Shown in pieces: positions 12,785 through 29,534 of a DNA stretch of 64,000 nucleotides; the stretch's first letter is position 1; every line of letters starts with the position of its first letter. The notes beneath the pieces were generated by a model. It was not told the DNA's origin. It was given only the letters and a program-made list of their open reading frames with translations, and did not search any database. The DNA is taken from NCBI RefSeq assembly GCF_000237925.1, contig NC_031497.1, forward strand, positions 14,554,512-14,618,511, in the 5' to 3' direction. The stretch is from Schistosoma mansoni. Lineage: Eukaryota > Platyhelminthes > Trematoda > Strigeidida > Schistosomatidae. A program made the translations under genes and the position numbers.

Positions 12785-13505
12785 GTTTTACGAATGTGGT
12801 TTTCGGGGGATTTCGTCAGACACCAACCCATTACGTGTTTGCTTTACTCCTAATGGCCACGTCTCACAGCCATTAGATAAAACAGAACAAACTGCCGCGC
12901 AGTATACTTGTCCTTTTATTGATCGACGGATATCTCGCTTTTGCCATAGGTGACGTAAGTTGACAAAAGCCAATAGGCTTTTTGAATCTGTGCTGAGATT
13001 TCGTCACACACCAACCCATTAGGGCTGATCAGACTTCCAAGATGAGTGAAGTTGTCGACGCGTTCGACTACTACACTACTCATCCTTAGTTCAGGTGTTG
13101 ACGCAGGCCAGTCCTGCAGCAACAACTTGCATTTAGATGGGAAGAAACGCATTCCAAATATCCTGGCATTGTTACTCAGTTCTAACAGAAGACTGTATCT
13201 GTTAGCGTCTTCATCAAACAGGACTGTCATCTGCGTATTCTAAGTCGATAAGTGAACCTCCTGGTAGGAGATCGACTCCTGAAAAATCAATCGACGAGAG
13301 TCTTATTTCCAGCAATAGGTCTATAATGAAGTTAAACAAAAATGGGAAAAGTGGACAGCCTTATCGGACACCACTTGAGGTTGTAACATCAGATGACAGT
13401 TCGCCATAAGCTTTCACTCGACTGATAGTGTTCAATTGTAGAGCCTTCACAAGATTTACGTACTTCTGAGGTACACCTTTCAATGACAGACACTGCCACA
13501 GAACC
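12785..13505 (-). mobile_element. Decayed reverse-transcriptase fragment of LINE family A
   Basis: On the minus strand the frame at 13230-12916 contains SKCKLLLQDWPAS and VDNFTHLGSLISPNGL, which match the region after the catalytic centre in the family A copies at 20148-20762 and 54788-55084. Upstream remnants (13240-13505) correspond to the RT core but are full of stops. A duplicated gatttcgtcagacaccaac motif at 12809 and 12999 suggests internal rearrangement. Confidence 0.75.
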
Positions 13506-15180
13506 CCTCAGTCATTTCGAAGACATATTCAAAGTTGTTGACACTACCAAATACTCATTACAAACTATAATTCCGTACAGAAATGCAAAGCTTGAGTGTT
13601 TGAAATGGATAAATTTCAGAAAGATCTATTCAAAATGAAAATTTCGCTATATATGAGTCTATGGAGCGTCATGCTTGCAGGATAGTTGTCATTATTAAGA
13701 GATTACTTCAGCTAGATATTCTATGCTAAAAATTAAAATCTGAAAACGAAACGTACAAATAAGAAAGAGAACCAAGGTAAAGTAAGGTTCCTAAGGAGGT
13801 ATATCCCAAACTGACCATGAGGCTTTAAATATCCTCGAGATGCGTCGTAACGCAAGAGGTTAAAAAGATGCTCCCGGTTATTTAAATTTGTCCTATAATG
13901 CAGTTCAATGAATTGTAAAGATCTACACCTAACGCCTATTATGCGTATTTGGATTTATAGATTGAGTCATCATACCAGTTGCCTAAAAGGACGTTTGACA
14001 TTGTTAAGAGTTGTCCTTAAGTGTTATCAAATTCTGGAATTCCATGAGGACTGAACTAGTCCAAGCGACTTCTCAGAAGTTCGTTAAGAGGAAACTTGAC
14101 CTATTTTAAAGACTAAGGATAACATCTTATTATGATTTACCAATTTCCCTCTTTCCCATTATCGTTAATATACCTCTTTTCCTGCCTGGATGTATTGGTG
14201 ATCCACTGCTACTAGACTGTGTATCTTGGTGTGACTTGTTAAAATATCACTATTCTAAATAATTCTTCATTATTATAATCCCGATGTGTTTAACTCCTGA
14301 ATAATCTTCGCGTGAATTTTAATTTTGAGCGAATTGAGGATTAAACTGAACATATTAAAAACCACTTATGTTCTTCCTGATCTGTTGCTGCTGTCTTCAT
14401 TTTCATTATTATCTTAGTATGTTTTTGGTAACCTCCAGCGTGCGAAAATCCCACTCGACTTGGGTATCGAACCAACATCACGTTGACTGTATTAGGCGAG
14501 TAATGTTGTGGCATTTGTTTCTAGACACATAATCTCTACAGCCGATAATATAATTACTGAAAATATTTACATGCAACATGTAACATTAAGAGCAGGTCAG
14601 CAACGGGGAATGCGAAATGCAGTAGATCAAAATGGCATGTCTTGGTCATGAGGAAATGGCCACCCTTTATAACTTCTTGCTTTTTGTATAAAATATATTA
14701 CTCTTTCCCGGCTCAACCGTGTTCTTTAAAAATGCCAGACGTCATACCGCTGATGATCAAAATCGGATGGGTCAGTGTATACAGTGATAGGACTTCTACG
14801 TCAGATTTTATAAAGTACGTGGTAAAACCATGACCAATCTACAACATAGGTAGCATAAAATTCATCATTTCAGTTAAAAATTTGAAGTCATTAAATCCCG
14901 ATGCTATTAATAAACCTACAAAAGTATCTGTGTCAAGTATTACTATGCTCTTGTACTGTATGCTTCTGATTAGTGGTGATATATCTTCAAATATGAATAG
15001 CGAATGCTTCATCACTGATTATGGACCATCTATCTTGGAATGTTGCAGGGACAGCTTTCCCTATTGACCACTGAAGACAATTCTAATAAAATGATTGACA
15101 ACTAATTGACTACAGAACTGAAAGGAGTAGATTTGCGCACAACTGAAAATCTCCCTTGTTCTGATCCTCAAGCAGGAAAC
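13506..15180. other. Intergenic, nothing recognised
   Basis: No supported exon or repeat. Open frames at 14642-14833 and 14882-15067 are short and show no motif or splice context. Confidence 0.5.
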
Positions 15181-15184
15181 GTCT

Positions 15185-16290
15185 TTAACAGGGTATTGTG
15201 AAACAGAATGAGGGACTCCGAAGACGCCCAACTTCGAGACCAACAGACTGGATTCCGTAAGGATCGGTAGTGTAAAGACCGAATCGCAACACTACAGATG
15301 ATTGTGGAGCAATCAATTGAATGGGATTCACCACTCTACTCTTAATTCATTGACTACGAGAAAGCATTTGGTAGAGTGGACAGGACGACACTATGGCGTG
15401 CCTGAGAAGATAGTCAATATCATAAGGGATTCCTATGATTTATTAAACTGCCAAATCGTGCATGGGGGACAACTCACTGACTCGTTCGATGTAAATACCG
15501 GTTTCAGGCAGGGTTGCTTACTCTCACCCTTTCTCTTTCTCCTGGTGATCGACTGTATTATGAAGACGTGTAGTAGCAGTAAATCTCAACATACACAAAG
15601 GGAAAAGCAAGATTATCCGATACAACACAACATGCACCAATCGAATCACACATGACGGAGAAGCTTTGGAGGATGTGAAAACCTTCACATATCTGGGCAG
15701 CATCATTGATAAACACAATGGATATGATGCAAATGTGAAGGCGCGGATCGGCAAAGCGAAAGCAGCATATTTACAACCGAAAAACATCTGGAACTCAAAA
15801 CAATTATCAACCAACACCAAGATCAGAATTTTCAGTACAAATGTCAAGACAATTTTTCTGTATGGGGCGGAAACTTGGTGAAGTACAAAAGCTATCATCC
15901 AGAAGATACAAGTGTTTATTAACAGTTTTCCATTCAAAATACTTAGGATCTGTTGGCCAGACACTATCAGCAACAACCTACTGTGGGAGAGAACAAACCA
16001 GATTTCATTCAGAGGAGGAAGAAACCAGGAAGAAGCGCTGGAAGTGGATAGGACACACATTGAGGAAAGCACCCAACTACGTGACAGGGCAAGCACTCAC
16101 TCGGAACACTGAAGGCCAAAGCAGAAGAGGAAGACCAAAGAACGAATTACACCGAGAAATGCAGACAGACATCAGAAAAATGAAAAAAAATCGGATAAAA
16201 CTAGAAGGGAAGACACAGTACAGAGTGGGTTGGAGAATGGTGGTCGGCGGCCTATGTTTCATTGGGAGTAACAGGCGTAAATAAGTAATA
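15185..16290 (+). mobile_element. SR2-like RTE LINE, RT to C-terminus, internally deleted
   Basis: Read on +, the pieces are DQQTGFRKDR-like sequence near 15240, then GVPEKIVNIIRDSYD and GFRQGCLLSPFLFLLVID (RT core), then VKTFTYLGSIIDKHNG and the C-terminal KKRWKWIGHTLRKAPN to GSNRRK-stop at about 16284. The pieces lie in several frames. Between about 15565 and 15580 the part that should carry the catalytic aspartate pair (F/YxDD) is missing, so the copy cannot encode an active polymerase. This subfamily differs from families A and B but is the same as the minus-strand copy at 21640-22850. Confidence 0.82.
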
Positions 16291-17449
16291 CCGTTGTCAT
16301 CGAAAGCACGTATCTAATGACTGTTCCATGGAGATCGTTGAAACTGGAGATACCATAAGATTTCGTCAATCACATCCTTGTCAGTCAGAAAACATTTATT
16401 GAGGTATTGTAGTCATGAGAGTGTTTTGTTTTCTTTTTGGACGTCTCTGTGTTGTTAATAAATAGTTGGCATTATGGATTGCAGATTCAGTAAAGTTGTC
16501 TCGAAATGTTTTTTTTCATCGAAGCATTCATCAGTTTTCTGAGACAATTGAAGGGTCTGGTTTGACTACATTGTTGCCTATATCGGAGTATTTTGTGTGA
16601 TGTTCGAAGTTTGTGTCAAGTGAATAAAAGGCGGATTTTTCATCTGCTCAGACACTGCTCAACCCTGAGCTATGTATGGATCAGGTGTAAATGTAGCATC
16701 TCTCACCTACTACACTTTGTAACTTGGTAGCAACAAGTTTACACCCAATATAATATTCGACATGGCCTTGTCAAAATTCACTTGGTTCAAGCAGCCAAGT
16801 TACTAGAAGTCTAACAGTTTGCTGATCCCTATCAAGATCAAGACAATCAACGCTCACTGGTCAACTGCTCGGCATAGACTGGTCGGTGTGGCTGAAATTG
16901 AACTCTTCCTCTAACTTATTGTAACTGACGAAGGTTAAACTATATGCTTCTAGATTTGATTCCAAGATTTTCCTTTTCTAAAGCCTGTGTCATTGCTGAC
17001 TGTTGTCTTTTACTTTCCGAAGTAAGTTTTAATGTGTTGTGTGCGCTTGCTTGGTCATAGACTCACTTTTACTGTCGCTCTTCTCCATTATGGTTCTCTT
17101 TACTCAAGCCACCCTGTATAATACCCTAGTACACAAAGTACCCTCCGGGTAGACACAAACTGCCACATAACTGACAAATTTCTTGAATAATATCATTTAT
17201 GTTCTATATGGTCATCAAAATAACCATAAGTGATCTAAGTTAGGTAGTGACCTCAATGAGTGACGTTAAAGTAAGCTAGGTGATCACAACATACTCTTCC
17301 AACGCCAGTAAACTTCAACCATTGATATGGGTCACCCATGCTGGTGATCTGCAGTACGATGTTTATTACAGCACATTTCTGCCTGAAATGCATTGAGTGA
17401 GAGGTCCCCTGAATGAATTGCTGTCAAAAGGCGAACTCTAGCAGTGGTC
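16291..17449. other. Non-coding; possible decayed LTR-like sequence
   Basis: No exon is supported. Around 16820-16870 the stretch atcaagatcaagacaatcaa weakly resembles part of the probable solo LTR at 42771-43074, and a Gypsy pol fragment follows directly. An old LTR or internal Gypsy sequence is possible but not shown. Confidence 0.35.
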
Positions 17450-18080
17450 AGTAGGATGCCAAACATCTTTTGACAAATTCAAATCGATGCTCAGCTTAAA
17501 GCTTCTTTTGACACACTTCGATCCCAGCTTGGGAATTGTTGTTGCATCTGATGCCTCCAGTCATGGAGTTGGAGCAGTGATATCTCACATGTTTCCGGAC
17601 AAATCAGAAAAGACAATTGCTCATGCTGCTAGATTAATCACCAGCTCCTCGGAGCTTCAGCAGTCTTATCAGCGCAGACTATCTCTCTCAATCATCCATG
17701 ACTGAGTTTTGTTTGCCGAACTTGCCATAATTCCAAAGAAGTTGCAACTAACAGTGTTTGAACAGTTGTACACAGGACATACTAGAATCAATCGTATGAA
17801 AGCGCTAGCACGAAGTTATGTAAACTGGCCACAATTAGATACCCAACTGGAGCAGCTGTCCCGTTCGTGTACAAAATGTGCATTGGCAACAACAGTACCG
17901 CGAAAAGCAGAGTTGCAATCATGGCCAATATCACAGTCACCGTGGCAGTGCATACATTTAGACTTCACTGGTCCATTCCATGGACAAACTTACTTTATGT
18001 TAAACGATGCATATTACCAAGTGTCGAGAAATTGGTGTATTGGTATACTTCCCTCAAGAAAGCTGTGTAACAGTTAGTGA
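17450..18080 (+). mobile_element. Gypsy-type pol fragment (RNase H and integrase N-terminus)
   Basis: The frame at 17487-17705 reads FDPSLGIVVASDASSHGVGA, the RNase H start of Ty3/Gypsy pol. After a stop and frame change, 17709-18077 carries the integrase zinc-binding region (GHTRINRMKALARSYVNWP, CTKCAL) and the start of the catalytic core (WQCIHLDFTGPF). Most of RT and the rest of integrase are absent. It differs from the element at 46840-51597 and is inert. Confidence 0.82.
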
Positions 18081-19385
18081 GTCAAATTCTGGAAGTTCGA
18101 GCTTCCCGTTTATTTCTTCCCTAAGAAGCCTGTCGTTTTCGTCCTGCAGACTGAGAGAAAGCTCAGAGCTGAGTTTGAAGTTCATGACAACTAGAAAATC
18201 ATCGCGAACTGTGATCTCTGTCCCAGGTTTTCAGACAAATTAGAACTAGGGTGCTTTTTTCGGCATTTCAATCGCATTACTGATTCCCATGTTGACTGAT
18301 CGCATAATATAAGAGGTAGATTGTACAGCCGATTCATTTGCAGATTTTCTTACAAGACCTTGGCTGATCAGCATTCTCGACTCTGATCCTCACGTTCGTA
18401 AAGCGCGCGAGTGCCCAAGTTGACCTAGCAGATCTCGTGGGCGTTTAAAAATCCGAAATCAATCTCACGGTACTAGTTTTATTCGTTATTCGAAGTAGAA
18501 CTAATTGTTCATGAGTTCTCCACACTGACGAGTAAGAAGTCTGTCACTGAAAATGAAATTTGTTTGGGCAACTAAGAAAGTTTTCTTTATATTTCATTAT
18601 AACTATTGTTACAGCTAGTTAACTAGTTCCGCTACATTAGCAAATAACCTCATCAGAATTCGTAAACCACCTTAGAAATGCACTGCAGTTATTCATTTCC
18701 CAAAGCCTAGAGATATTAATAGGTTGATTCTCTACAGCACTACAAAGTGCAAGGATTACTAATAATCTATAGTGATTCATATATGTATCAATTGACCTAT
18801 CCTTACTACTGAAGACTGGAGTAACTTGTGTAGAAATCTGTTTATAATTACCTGTACGTTTTGGTGGTGCCTGCAGTTTTCCAAGTTTTGGATCCGTACA
18901 ATAGGTCTGTTCTAACATTAGTGTCGAATCTCCTGACTTTGGTCTTGGTTAACGGTTCACCTCCTAAACAGGTCTAGCCTCCTAAGCATCTCTGTGTATG
19001 ATAAACCCATGAGTTCTGGAATTTCACCAATAGCTGCCCTTTGTTCTTTTTTGAAGATACCTGAGTCATCTAACACAATGCCTTACAACCTGGACTCAGT
19101 TTACAAGTTTGGGTCCCATTATGGTTGTATATACTGTGGTGAAAATATTAGTATCTGACTTGATAAATGTCTGTCCTAAAGCCTATGAAATTCTGAACCC
19201 CTTAGCTGTGACCCTACAGGAGTGGCTTATGGTCTTGACTCACTGTTGCCACAAGATCATTATGAGATCGGACTGTGAGTACCAACTCTTCTCTTATCCT
19301 GTGCCTATTTACTTTCGTATCCCCAATTTGCATGTAGATAATCTTGGCCGCGTCAACAGGCATCAGCTATTTTAAACCAGCTAAC
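18081..19385. other. Intergenic, nothing recognised
   Basis: No supported exon. Short open frames (18637-18918 minus, 19109-19375 plus) have no motif. Part may be diverged CR1 or Gypsy sequence continuing from the neighbours. Confidence 0.45.
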
Positions 19386-19947
19386 CAGAACATCTAACTC
19401 CGCATGAGGTGCACATGCATCCGCGTGTCCAGTAATTTCTAGCCAAATCATTACATCATTAGCGTAAAGTAACATCGAGGACTCAACTGTACTCGGAAGT
19501 TCATTTACACTGTAAAAAGTAAAGAACCTAGGACAGCCTTACAGTACTCCACCAATTACTGTTTTCCAGGAGGAGTACTTGGAATCTATTTTTACTTTTT
19601 GTTGATGACCTGGCACGAAATCTTCGATCCTCTTTAGCAGAAGTCCAGCGATTCCTAGATTTTCTAGCTTTAGAAGGAGTCTATTATTCAGCACCTAATC
19701 AAATGCTTTGTTAAAGTCTGTGTAGACAGTATCCACTGATTTCCCAATTATCTGAAGCCTCTCTCCATTTCTCTTGCTATAAGGTTTCTTGTGCAAGGTA
19801 ATCCTTTCCTGAATCCATGTTGTTCGCTGCTTAACAAATTGTTGGTTTCCACGAATGTAATCGTGGCCTTTTTTGATTGTTTCTAAAAAGAACTTTACTA
19901 CGACACTAGTGAGGCTAACAGGTCTGTAGTTTGATATTTGTCTCATT

Positions 19948-19958
19948 CTTGTCTTATG
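19948..19958. repeat. Target-site duplication (left)
   Basis: cttgtcttatg, repeated exactly at 20782-20792 on the other side of the LINE insertion. Confidence 0.85.
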
Positions 19959-20781
19959 TCAGTCAGTCAGCGACAACGTAGGACCACGCACATTTATGCA
20001 TCGGTCCAAGTTGCCATACCTCGTTAGCACAACAAGATGAACACCGGATTCATAGAAGTAATTAATTTAGTGGTGGTAGTATATAAAGAAAGGTTGTATA
20101 TAAGGATATAGTACAGGAAGGAAGAGAGATATGAAGCAATTTTAATCTCATAGTTTAAGGGAAGATAAAGAGTGTATACACCTACGCCATTGTGATCGAT
20201 TCTGAGCCATGTCACCTAGAGTCTCCAACCATTGGTTACGATAGTCACGCGGACCCCAACCAGATAGTCTGCATCTGCCAACATGGCTCAGGCTAGAAGT
20301 TAGTGACTTCAAACACTGATGCCATGTTTTGGTTTGGCCGCCCCTAACTCTCTTCCAACCATCCCCAATACTAGTCATCATAGCGCGTCGTGGTAATCGG
20401 TGTTCAGGCATACGTAACACATGGCCCAACCATCTCAGTCGATGAAGATTCATCACCTCATCAACTGATTTACCATAATTCCCTAATACCCTGTGTCTAA
20501 CCTCACTATTACTTACCCGGTGATCCCAGCAGATGCGAGCAATATTTCTAAGACATCTGTGGTCAAATACTAGTAACCTACGAGTATCTTCTACTCTTAA
20601 TGGCCATGTTTCACAGCCGTAAAGTAGAACAGAGCGAACTGATGCGCAGTATACTCGTCCCTTAATTGATAGACGGATATCTCGTCTTCGCCATAGGTGA
20701 CGTAAGTTGGCAAAAGCCAAACGAGCTTTTTGAATCCGTGCTGAGATTTCGTCAGACACCAACCCATTGGGGCTGATCAGA
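19959..20781 (-). mobile_element. 5'-truncated family A LINE inserted in the CR1 remnant
   Basis: This insertion holds the C-terminal part of family A: a 204-residue minus-strand frame (20762-20148) with EISARIQKARLAFANLRHLW, LLYGCETWPLRVEDTRR and FDHRCLRNIARICW, then a 3' tail ending gtcgctgactgac. It is flanked by the identical 11-mer cttgtcttatg at 19948-19958 and 20782-20792, so the borders are exact. The open frame is uninterrupted over its length, which suggests a moderately young copy. Confidence 0.88.
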
Positions 20782-20792
20782 CTTGTCTTATG
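20782..20792. repeat. Target-site duplication (right)
   Basis: cttgtcttatg, the partner of 19948-19958. Confidence 0.85.
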
Positions 20793-21639
20793 ACTTGGTC
20801 AAAGTACGCAATGAGCAGCCAGTTTTGTGACTTTGCCTTTAGGTCTAGTCCCTCGTCTAGAAAAGGGTCCTGAGTGAAAACTGTTCCGAAATAGTTCGCC
20901 ATAACCCCTGCTTTATCCTTCTCTCCGTCCGTCATTTATGATGCACTCCCGTAATTACGTTACGAATCCAATGATGCGTTCTTGATCTACAATTTATGCA
21001 CAAGAACAGTCTCTTCAACTAATTAATTACAGATTGGGCCTACTGTTTTTCGTATTTTCGCTGAGCTGTCTGGACTGTGCCTAAACATTTAATTCGGACC
21101 GATCTGTAGCGTTCTTTTGTATTTTCTATACCAAGGTTAATGGCGATGTCCCAACGTCCTTTTGTCTAAGTGAACTTCGAATACTCTGGTTTATCCAGGG
21201 ATGACCGTGATTTTTCTCCTTTGGGACTATCCATGATATAAATGTTTGAGTAACTTGATTTTATAACTGCCGAAAACGAGTCCATGCATCTCTTACTGAT
21301 GTGTTGGAGTCAATTTTCCAGTTTCCGACCGAGGCTGGAGAGTTAATCGCCTTCATATCTTCCTTTCATATTTTAGGATGCACCCGTCCAACTGCTTGAT
21401 AGACAGTAGCAGCCGTGAACTTGAATAAGATGACTGCATGATCACTCCCCCTTGTAGGCGGAAGGAACATTATTTTACTAGCGTCACCACCTTGTGTGAA
21501 GACAGTCCAAGATAAACGAGGAGTTTTTTTTAGGTCATATATGGTTAAATCTCTAATGTGTTAGAATAAAGTTAGGGCGATTGCTGTTCTTAACAATTTG
21601 CAATCAAACTATGTTTTTGATGATCCTACTTTTAGGTTT

Positions 21640-22850
21640 CCCCAATTTATTTGGTCAGTCTGCTTGAATTTTTCAATGTTAGGTTTCGTTCCTTAGCAGA
21701 AGCGAATTCGTTCCTCGACGTCTGCATCAGATTCTTCATGTTTATCGATAATACTGCACAAGTACACGAAGGTTTACACCTCTTGTAAAGGTTCACCACG
21801 CAGTTCTGTTTGGTTGCTAATCTCTGTGTTGTTTATCAGGATCTTGATTTTTACCTCAGACATGCTGCTGTTACATTGGCTTTCTTCATCTGTATTTGCT
21901 GCTATGCTGGAGTAAAATGGCTAAATTATATGCGAATTTCAAGTCATCCAGCTGCGTTCTAGTTCGTTGTGTTTCGTATTTTTCTCGAGATCTGGTCTTT
22001 ATAATCTAGTCAAAAACCAGAAAAAAGAAAAGGTGAGAGTGAGAAGCTTTGTCTGATACTAGTCTTCATTTGAAATGCAACTGTAAGCTGCCCTCCACGC
22101 ACAACTTTGCAACTCAGTCCCCTTAAGAATTTCATGTGATGGTGACAATATTCTGAGGAACTTCATAGTGTCGAGTAAGGTTCTGTGATGTAGGTTTGTT
22201 CTCTGAGCAAACCATCCAGCTCAGAGAACAAACCTACATCAAAATCACCCACCTGAGTAAGGTTCTATAGGGTTTTCTTATGCACAATGTCGAATGATTT
22301 CTCATTATCAAGGAAATTGATGCACGGCCGTGAGTTTCATTCAATTACTCAACTACTATTCTTATAGTCATTTGGTTGGTACATGATCGATCCTTACGAA
22401 AGCCAGCTTTTTAATCTCTCAGTTAGACATCTAGCAAATGTTCATTCTGTTAGGAACACTTGCAAACTTCACCTGGTGCTGACAGTAGTATAACTCCTTT
22501 GTAGTTCTTGGACTTAATACGATCTTCCTTCTTTTGTTTTCTCATAAAACATTCCTCTTTCCTGCCTGTTGGTACTTGCTCTTCCTCTTAGGTCTTCCGA
22601 GACATTATGAAACGCCTTTTCAGTAGACTTTGTCTGAATCCAGCTGGTATGCTGTCTGATACTTATGCTTTCCCACTCTTGATTTGTCTGATGGCCTCAA
22701 TGATTTCTATTGTTGGTGAGGTAACATTTTTGGGGAGGTATGTGATGCATGGATGGCCAGTGCGTTCAGTGGAAGTAGTCTATTAAAGAGCTCTTTAAGG
22801 TGTCCTGTACGCCTGTGCCACTGTTGCTGAACCTCAGTGATTGTTTCCCC
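21640..22850 (-). mobile_element. SR2-like RTE LINE remnant
   Basis: On the minus strand the translated pieces GEPLQEVNTFVYLCSIIDKH (about 21800) and GGQLTVAFQMKTSIRQSF (about 22090) align with the SR2-like copy at 15185-16290 (VKTFTYLGSIIDKH, GGQLTDSFDVNTGFRQG). The coding frame is destroyed. A short perfect hairpin, described separately, interrupts it at 22187-22240. Confidence 0.7.
22187..22240. repeat. Perfect 22-bp inverted repeat with 10-nt loop
   Basis: Left arm gatgtaggtttgttctctga+gc (22187-22208) and right arm 22219-22240 are exact reverse complements around the loop aaaccatcca. The arms resemble the ends of the fold-back element at 60642-60818, so this is probably its internally deleted relative inserted in the SR2-like remnant. 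Confidence 0.8.
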
Positions 22851-22859
22851 TTTTTTCCA

Positions 22860-23505
22860 GTCAGATATCTCTGGTTTACCATATTTTTCTGCTGTAGTTG
22901 CTAGGTCTTTTACGTACTTCTACCCATCAGTCCATATACCATTCTCCACTAGTTTGTTTGCTTATGTATATTCAGCCTATACCCTCACTTCCTGCCCTTG
23001 TTCGGCTGTTGTTGAAGTTAATTCTTCACTTTGAATCCAAAATATGACCCGTTGACTTTGTATTTCTTAACAGGCTAATCTTCTTGATATCACTATAAAT
23101 CTACTTGAGAATATTTAGTAACCGGAACATTATTTGTTGGGGAAGCGTGTATTGCTAATAACTAATTACATTCACAAGGATAGATAAAGATTGGGATGCA
23201 GATATGGGCTGAATCAGACTGATACATTCGTATCTATAGTGTAGCAGATGTCCAAATTACAGAAGGTAGTTCATAAACACATATCAGGCTCTTCTTGGCC
23301 TCTCTTATGCGACCTGTAAAAACAGATCTTACAAATAAATTGATAAAGGGTTTACTATATAAGCTCCTTTTCAGAACACTGGCGTCTTTTAACATCTACG
23401 TTCGACAATGTAACACTAACAAGAGATTTTTATAAATTTGTAGCTCAGTCCAGTTAGTAAGCGTTAAATTGAAATGACACTTGTGTATCGGAATTTTTTT
23501 CTATG
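22860..23505. other. Intergenic, nothing recognised
   Basis: Possibly the edge of the SR2-like remnant, then AT-rich sequence without exons. Confidence 0.4.
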
Positions 23506-23509
23506 TATT

Positions 23510-24022
23510 GTTATTGTTTGAACACAAACATTGGTACAAGGAGGCACCAAATATATATGCCCCACATAAATCATCCGATTTGTGTGAGGGCTGGGATACT
23601 GCCCGGGTGCTCAAACCAAAGCAGGTGGTTTCCTTAGGGGGCCACACCATGAGCCTTTGACCTAAAGGTCTAATCCACAAAACAATCGAGCAACGTAAGG
23701 AGATGCATTCCCATGGTAGCCGGTGACCAACAATTGGTCCGTACGCCATTTGTTCCCCCAAGACTTGAAGCCCATGTGCATCATTGGTTTGGAATCAGGG
23801 TTTTCCAACTCCCCTAAGTGGATCCTCCATATCCACCAACCCGGTTAATGTGCCGGATATTCACTTTTCGTCCTCCTAATTTTGCAAACAACAGTAATGC
23901 CGCGAGAAGGCAGTGAGTAGGACTTCCTTGGCAGTGGTTGTATGCACGTGGCCACTTGGGAACATTTCGAGAGGGAGAGAAGACTCTTCCCACCCTCGGC
24001 CGTACCAGGGCATTCGGGGGCT
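23510..24022 (-). repeat. Short non-autonomous repeat, near-intact copy
   Basis: This copy runs on the minus strand from gcccccgaatgccctggtac (24022 end) to a T-rich start at about 23510, which is the A-rich tail in its own orientation. It is almost identical to the + copy at 27598-28110; long stretches match base for base. It shares its 5' two thirds with the 5' region of LINE family B (56150-56500) and its tail with that LINE's 3' end, so it looks like a LINE-derived parasite that lost the coding middle. Confidence 0.85.
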
Positions 24023-24234
24023 TTGCATATGTAATGTACATGTGAATATTAATACTCTGAATATCGGAAATATGTACATCGTTAACGTATCAAAAAATGT
24101 CACGTTTAAATGTAAAGATAATGAAAATCTGTGGAGAGAACTATGAACAGTAATAATAATGGTAATGATGTGAAAAGAAAATGTGCTATAAAGTTGCATG
24201 AATCGTGCAAGAGTTTGAACTAAATAAATATGAT

Positions 24235-24530
24235 GGTCTCCACATATCTATCACGCCGATGTACTCTTCGACCACATATAGTGGTTAATGGACCCTCTTC
24301 GCTTTTGTTGGTTTTCGTCGCTGATGATTGAAACTCACATTACCGTGATGTTGTAGTTTTCAAATGATCAGTGCTTGACGGCTGATTATTAGTTTCGATG
24401 AAAGCCCGTTTGATTCGGTGAACCATTAGTACACCCGTTTTTCCATCTTTTTCTACCGCAACAGTTTTATCGTTTCTATACATTACATCGTCACTATACA
24501 TTATCTCTTCTGATAAATACACGGGTATTG
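24235..24530 (-). mobile_element. C-terminal end of a Gypsy-type pol
   Basis: On the minus strand DKTVAVEKDGKTGVLMVHRI followed by KRAFIE matches the post-integrase tail of schistosome Gypsy pol proteins, where a 'V.RVKPAF' motif is usual. About 30 codons further, GRRVHRRDRY resembles the common closing motif. It lies back-to-back with an integrase piece on the + strand. Confidence 0.6.
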
Positions 24531-24715
24531 TCCCGATAGAAAATCATATGGTAGAGTGGTTACATGGAGAACTAAAAACCTCTCACAGCTGTGTTTGACA
24601 ATATTAGTTGGGCCAGTAGACTTCCTCTAGTTATGTTGGGGTTAAGAGGAAAAATTAATCAAGATATCAGATGCTCTCCGGCAGAACTGGTTCTTTGGAA
24701 CCACTTTACGTCTAA
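24531..24715 (+). mobile_element. Gypsy integrase core fragment
   Basis: The + strand reads NHMVEWLHGELKTSHS then ISWASRLPLVMLGLRGKINQ and CSPAELVLW, matching the region after the catalytic glutamate of Ty3/Gypsy integrase. It has opposite orientation to the adjacent C-terminal piece, implying an inversion or two insertions. It ends about 100 bp before the ZNF330 start codon and may form part of that gene's promoter region. Confidence 0.65.
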
Positions 24716-24813
24716 CCAGAGGACTTTTGTGTTTTATTTTGATGTAGTGGTTTGTCTAGCTGTTTACATTAAGCGTATTTACAATAATTTCAAAAACGAT
24801 AATTTACAGCAAA

Positions 24814-29534
<4,721 letters not shown>

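Larger units (their letters stand above)
19390..21550 (-). mobile_element. CR1-like LINE remnant, split by a later LINE insertion
   Basis: On the minus strand, 21550-20793 carries the stretch before the RT (DGEKDKAGVMANYFGTVFTQ near 20900) and 19947-19390 carries RT motifs (NYRPVSLTSVVVK, VDTVYTDFNKAFD and a degenerate catalytic region). The two halves become contiguous once the insertion at 19959-20781 and one copy of its target duplication are removed. Stops and frameshifts abound. NYRPVSL and DFxKAFD are the CR1/Jockey signature, unlike the RTE copies elsewhere in the window. Confidence 0.8.
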
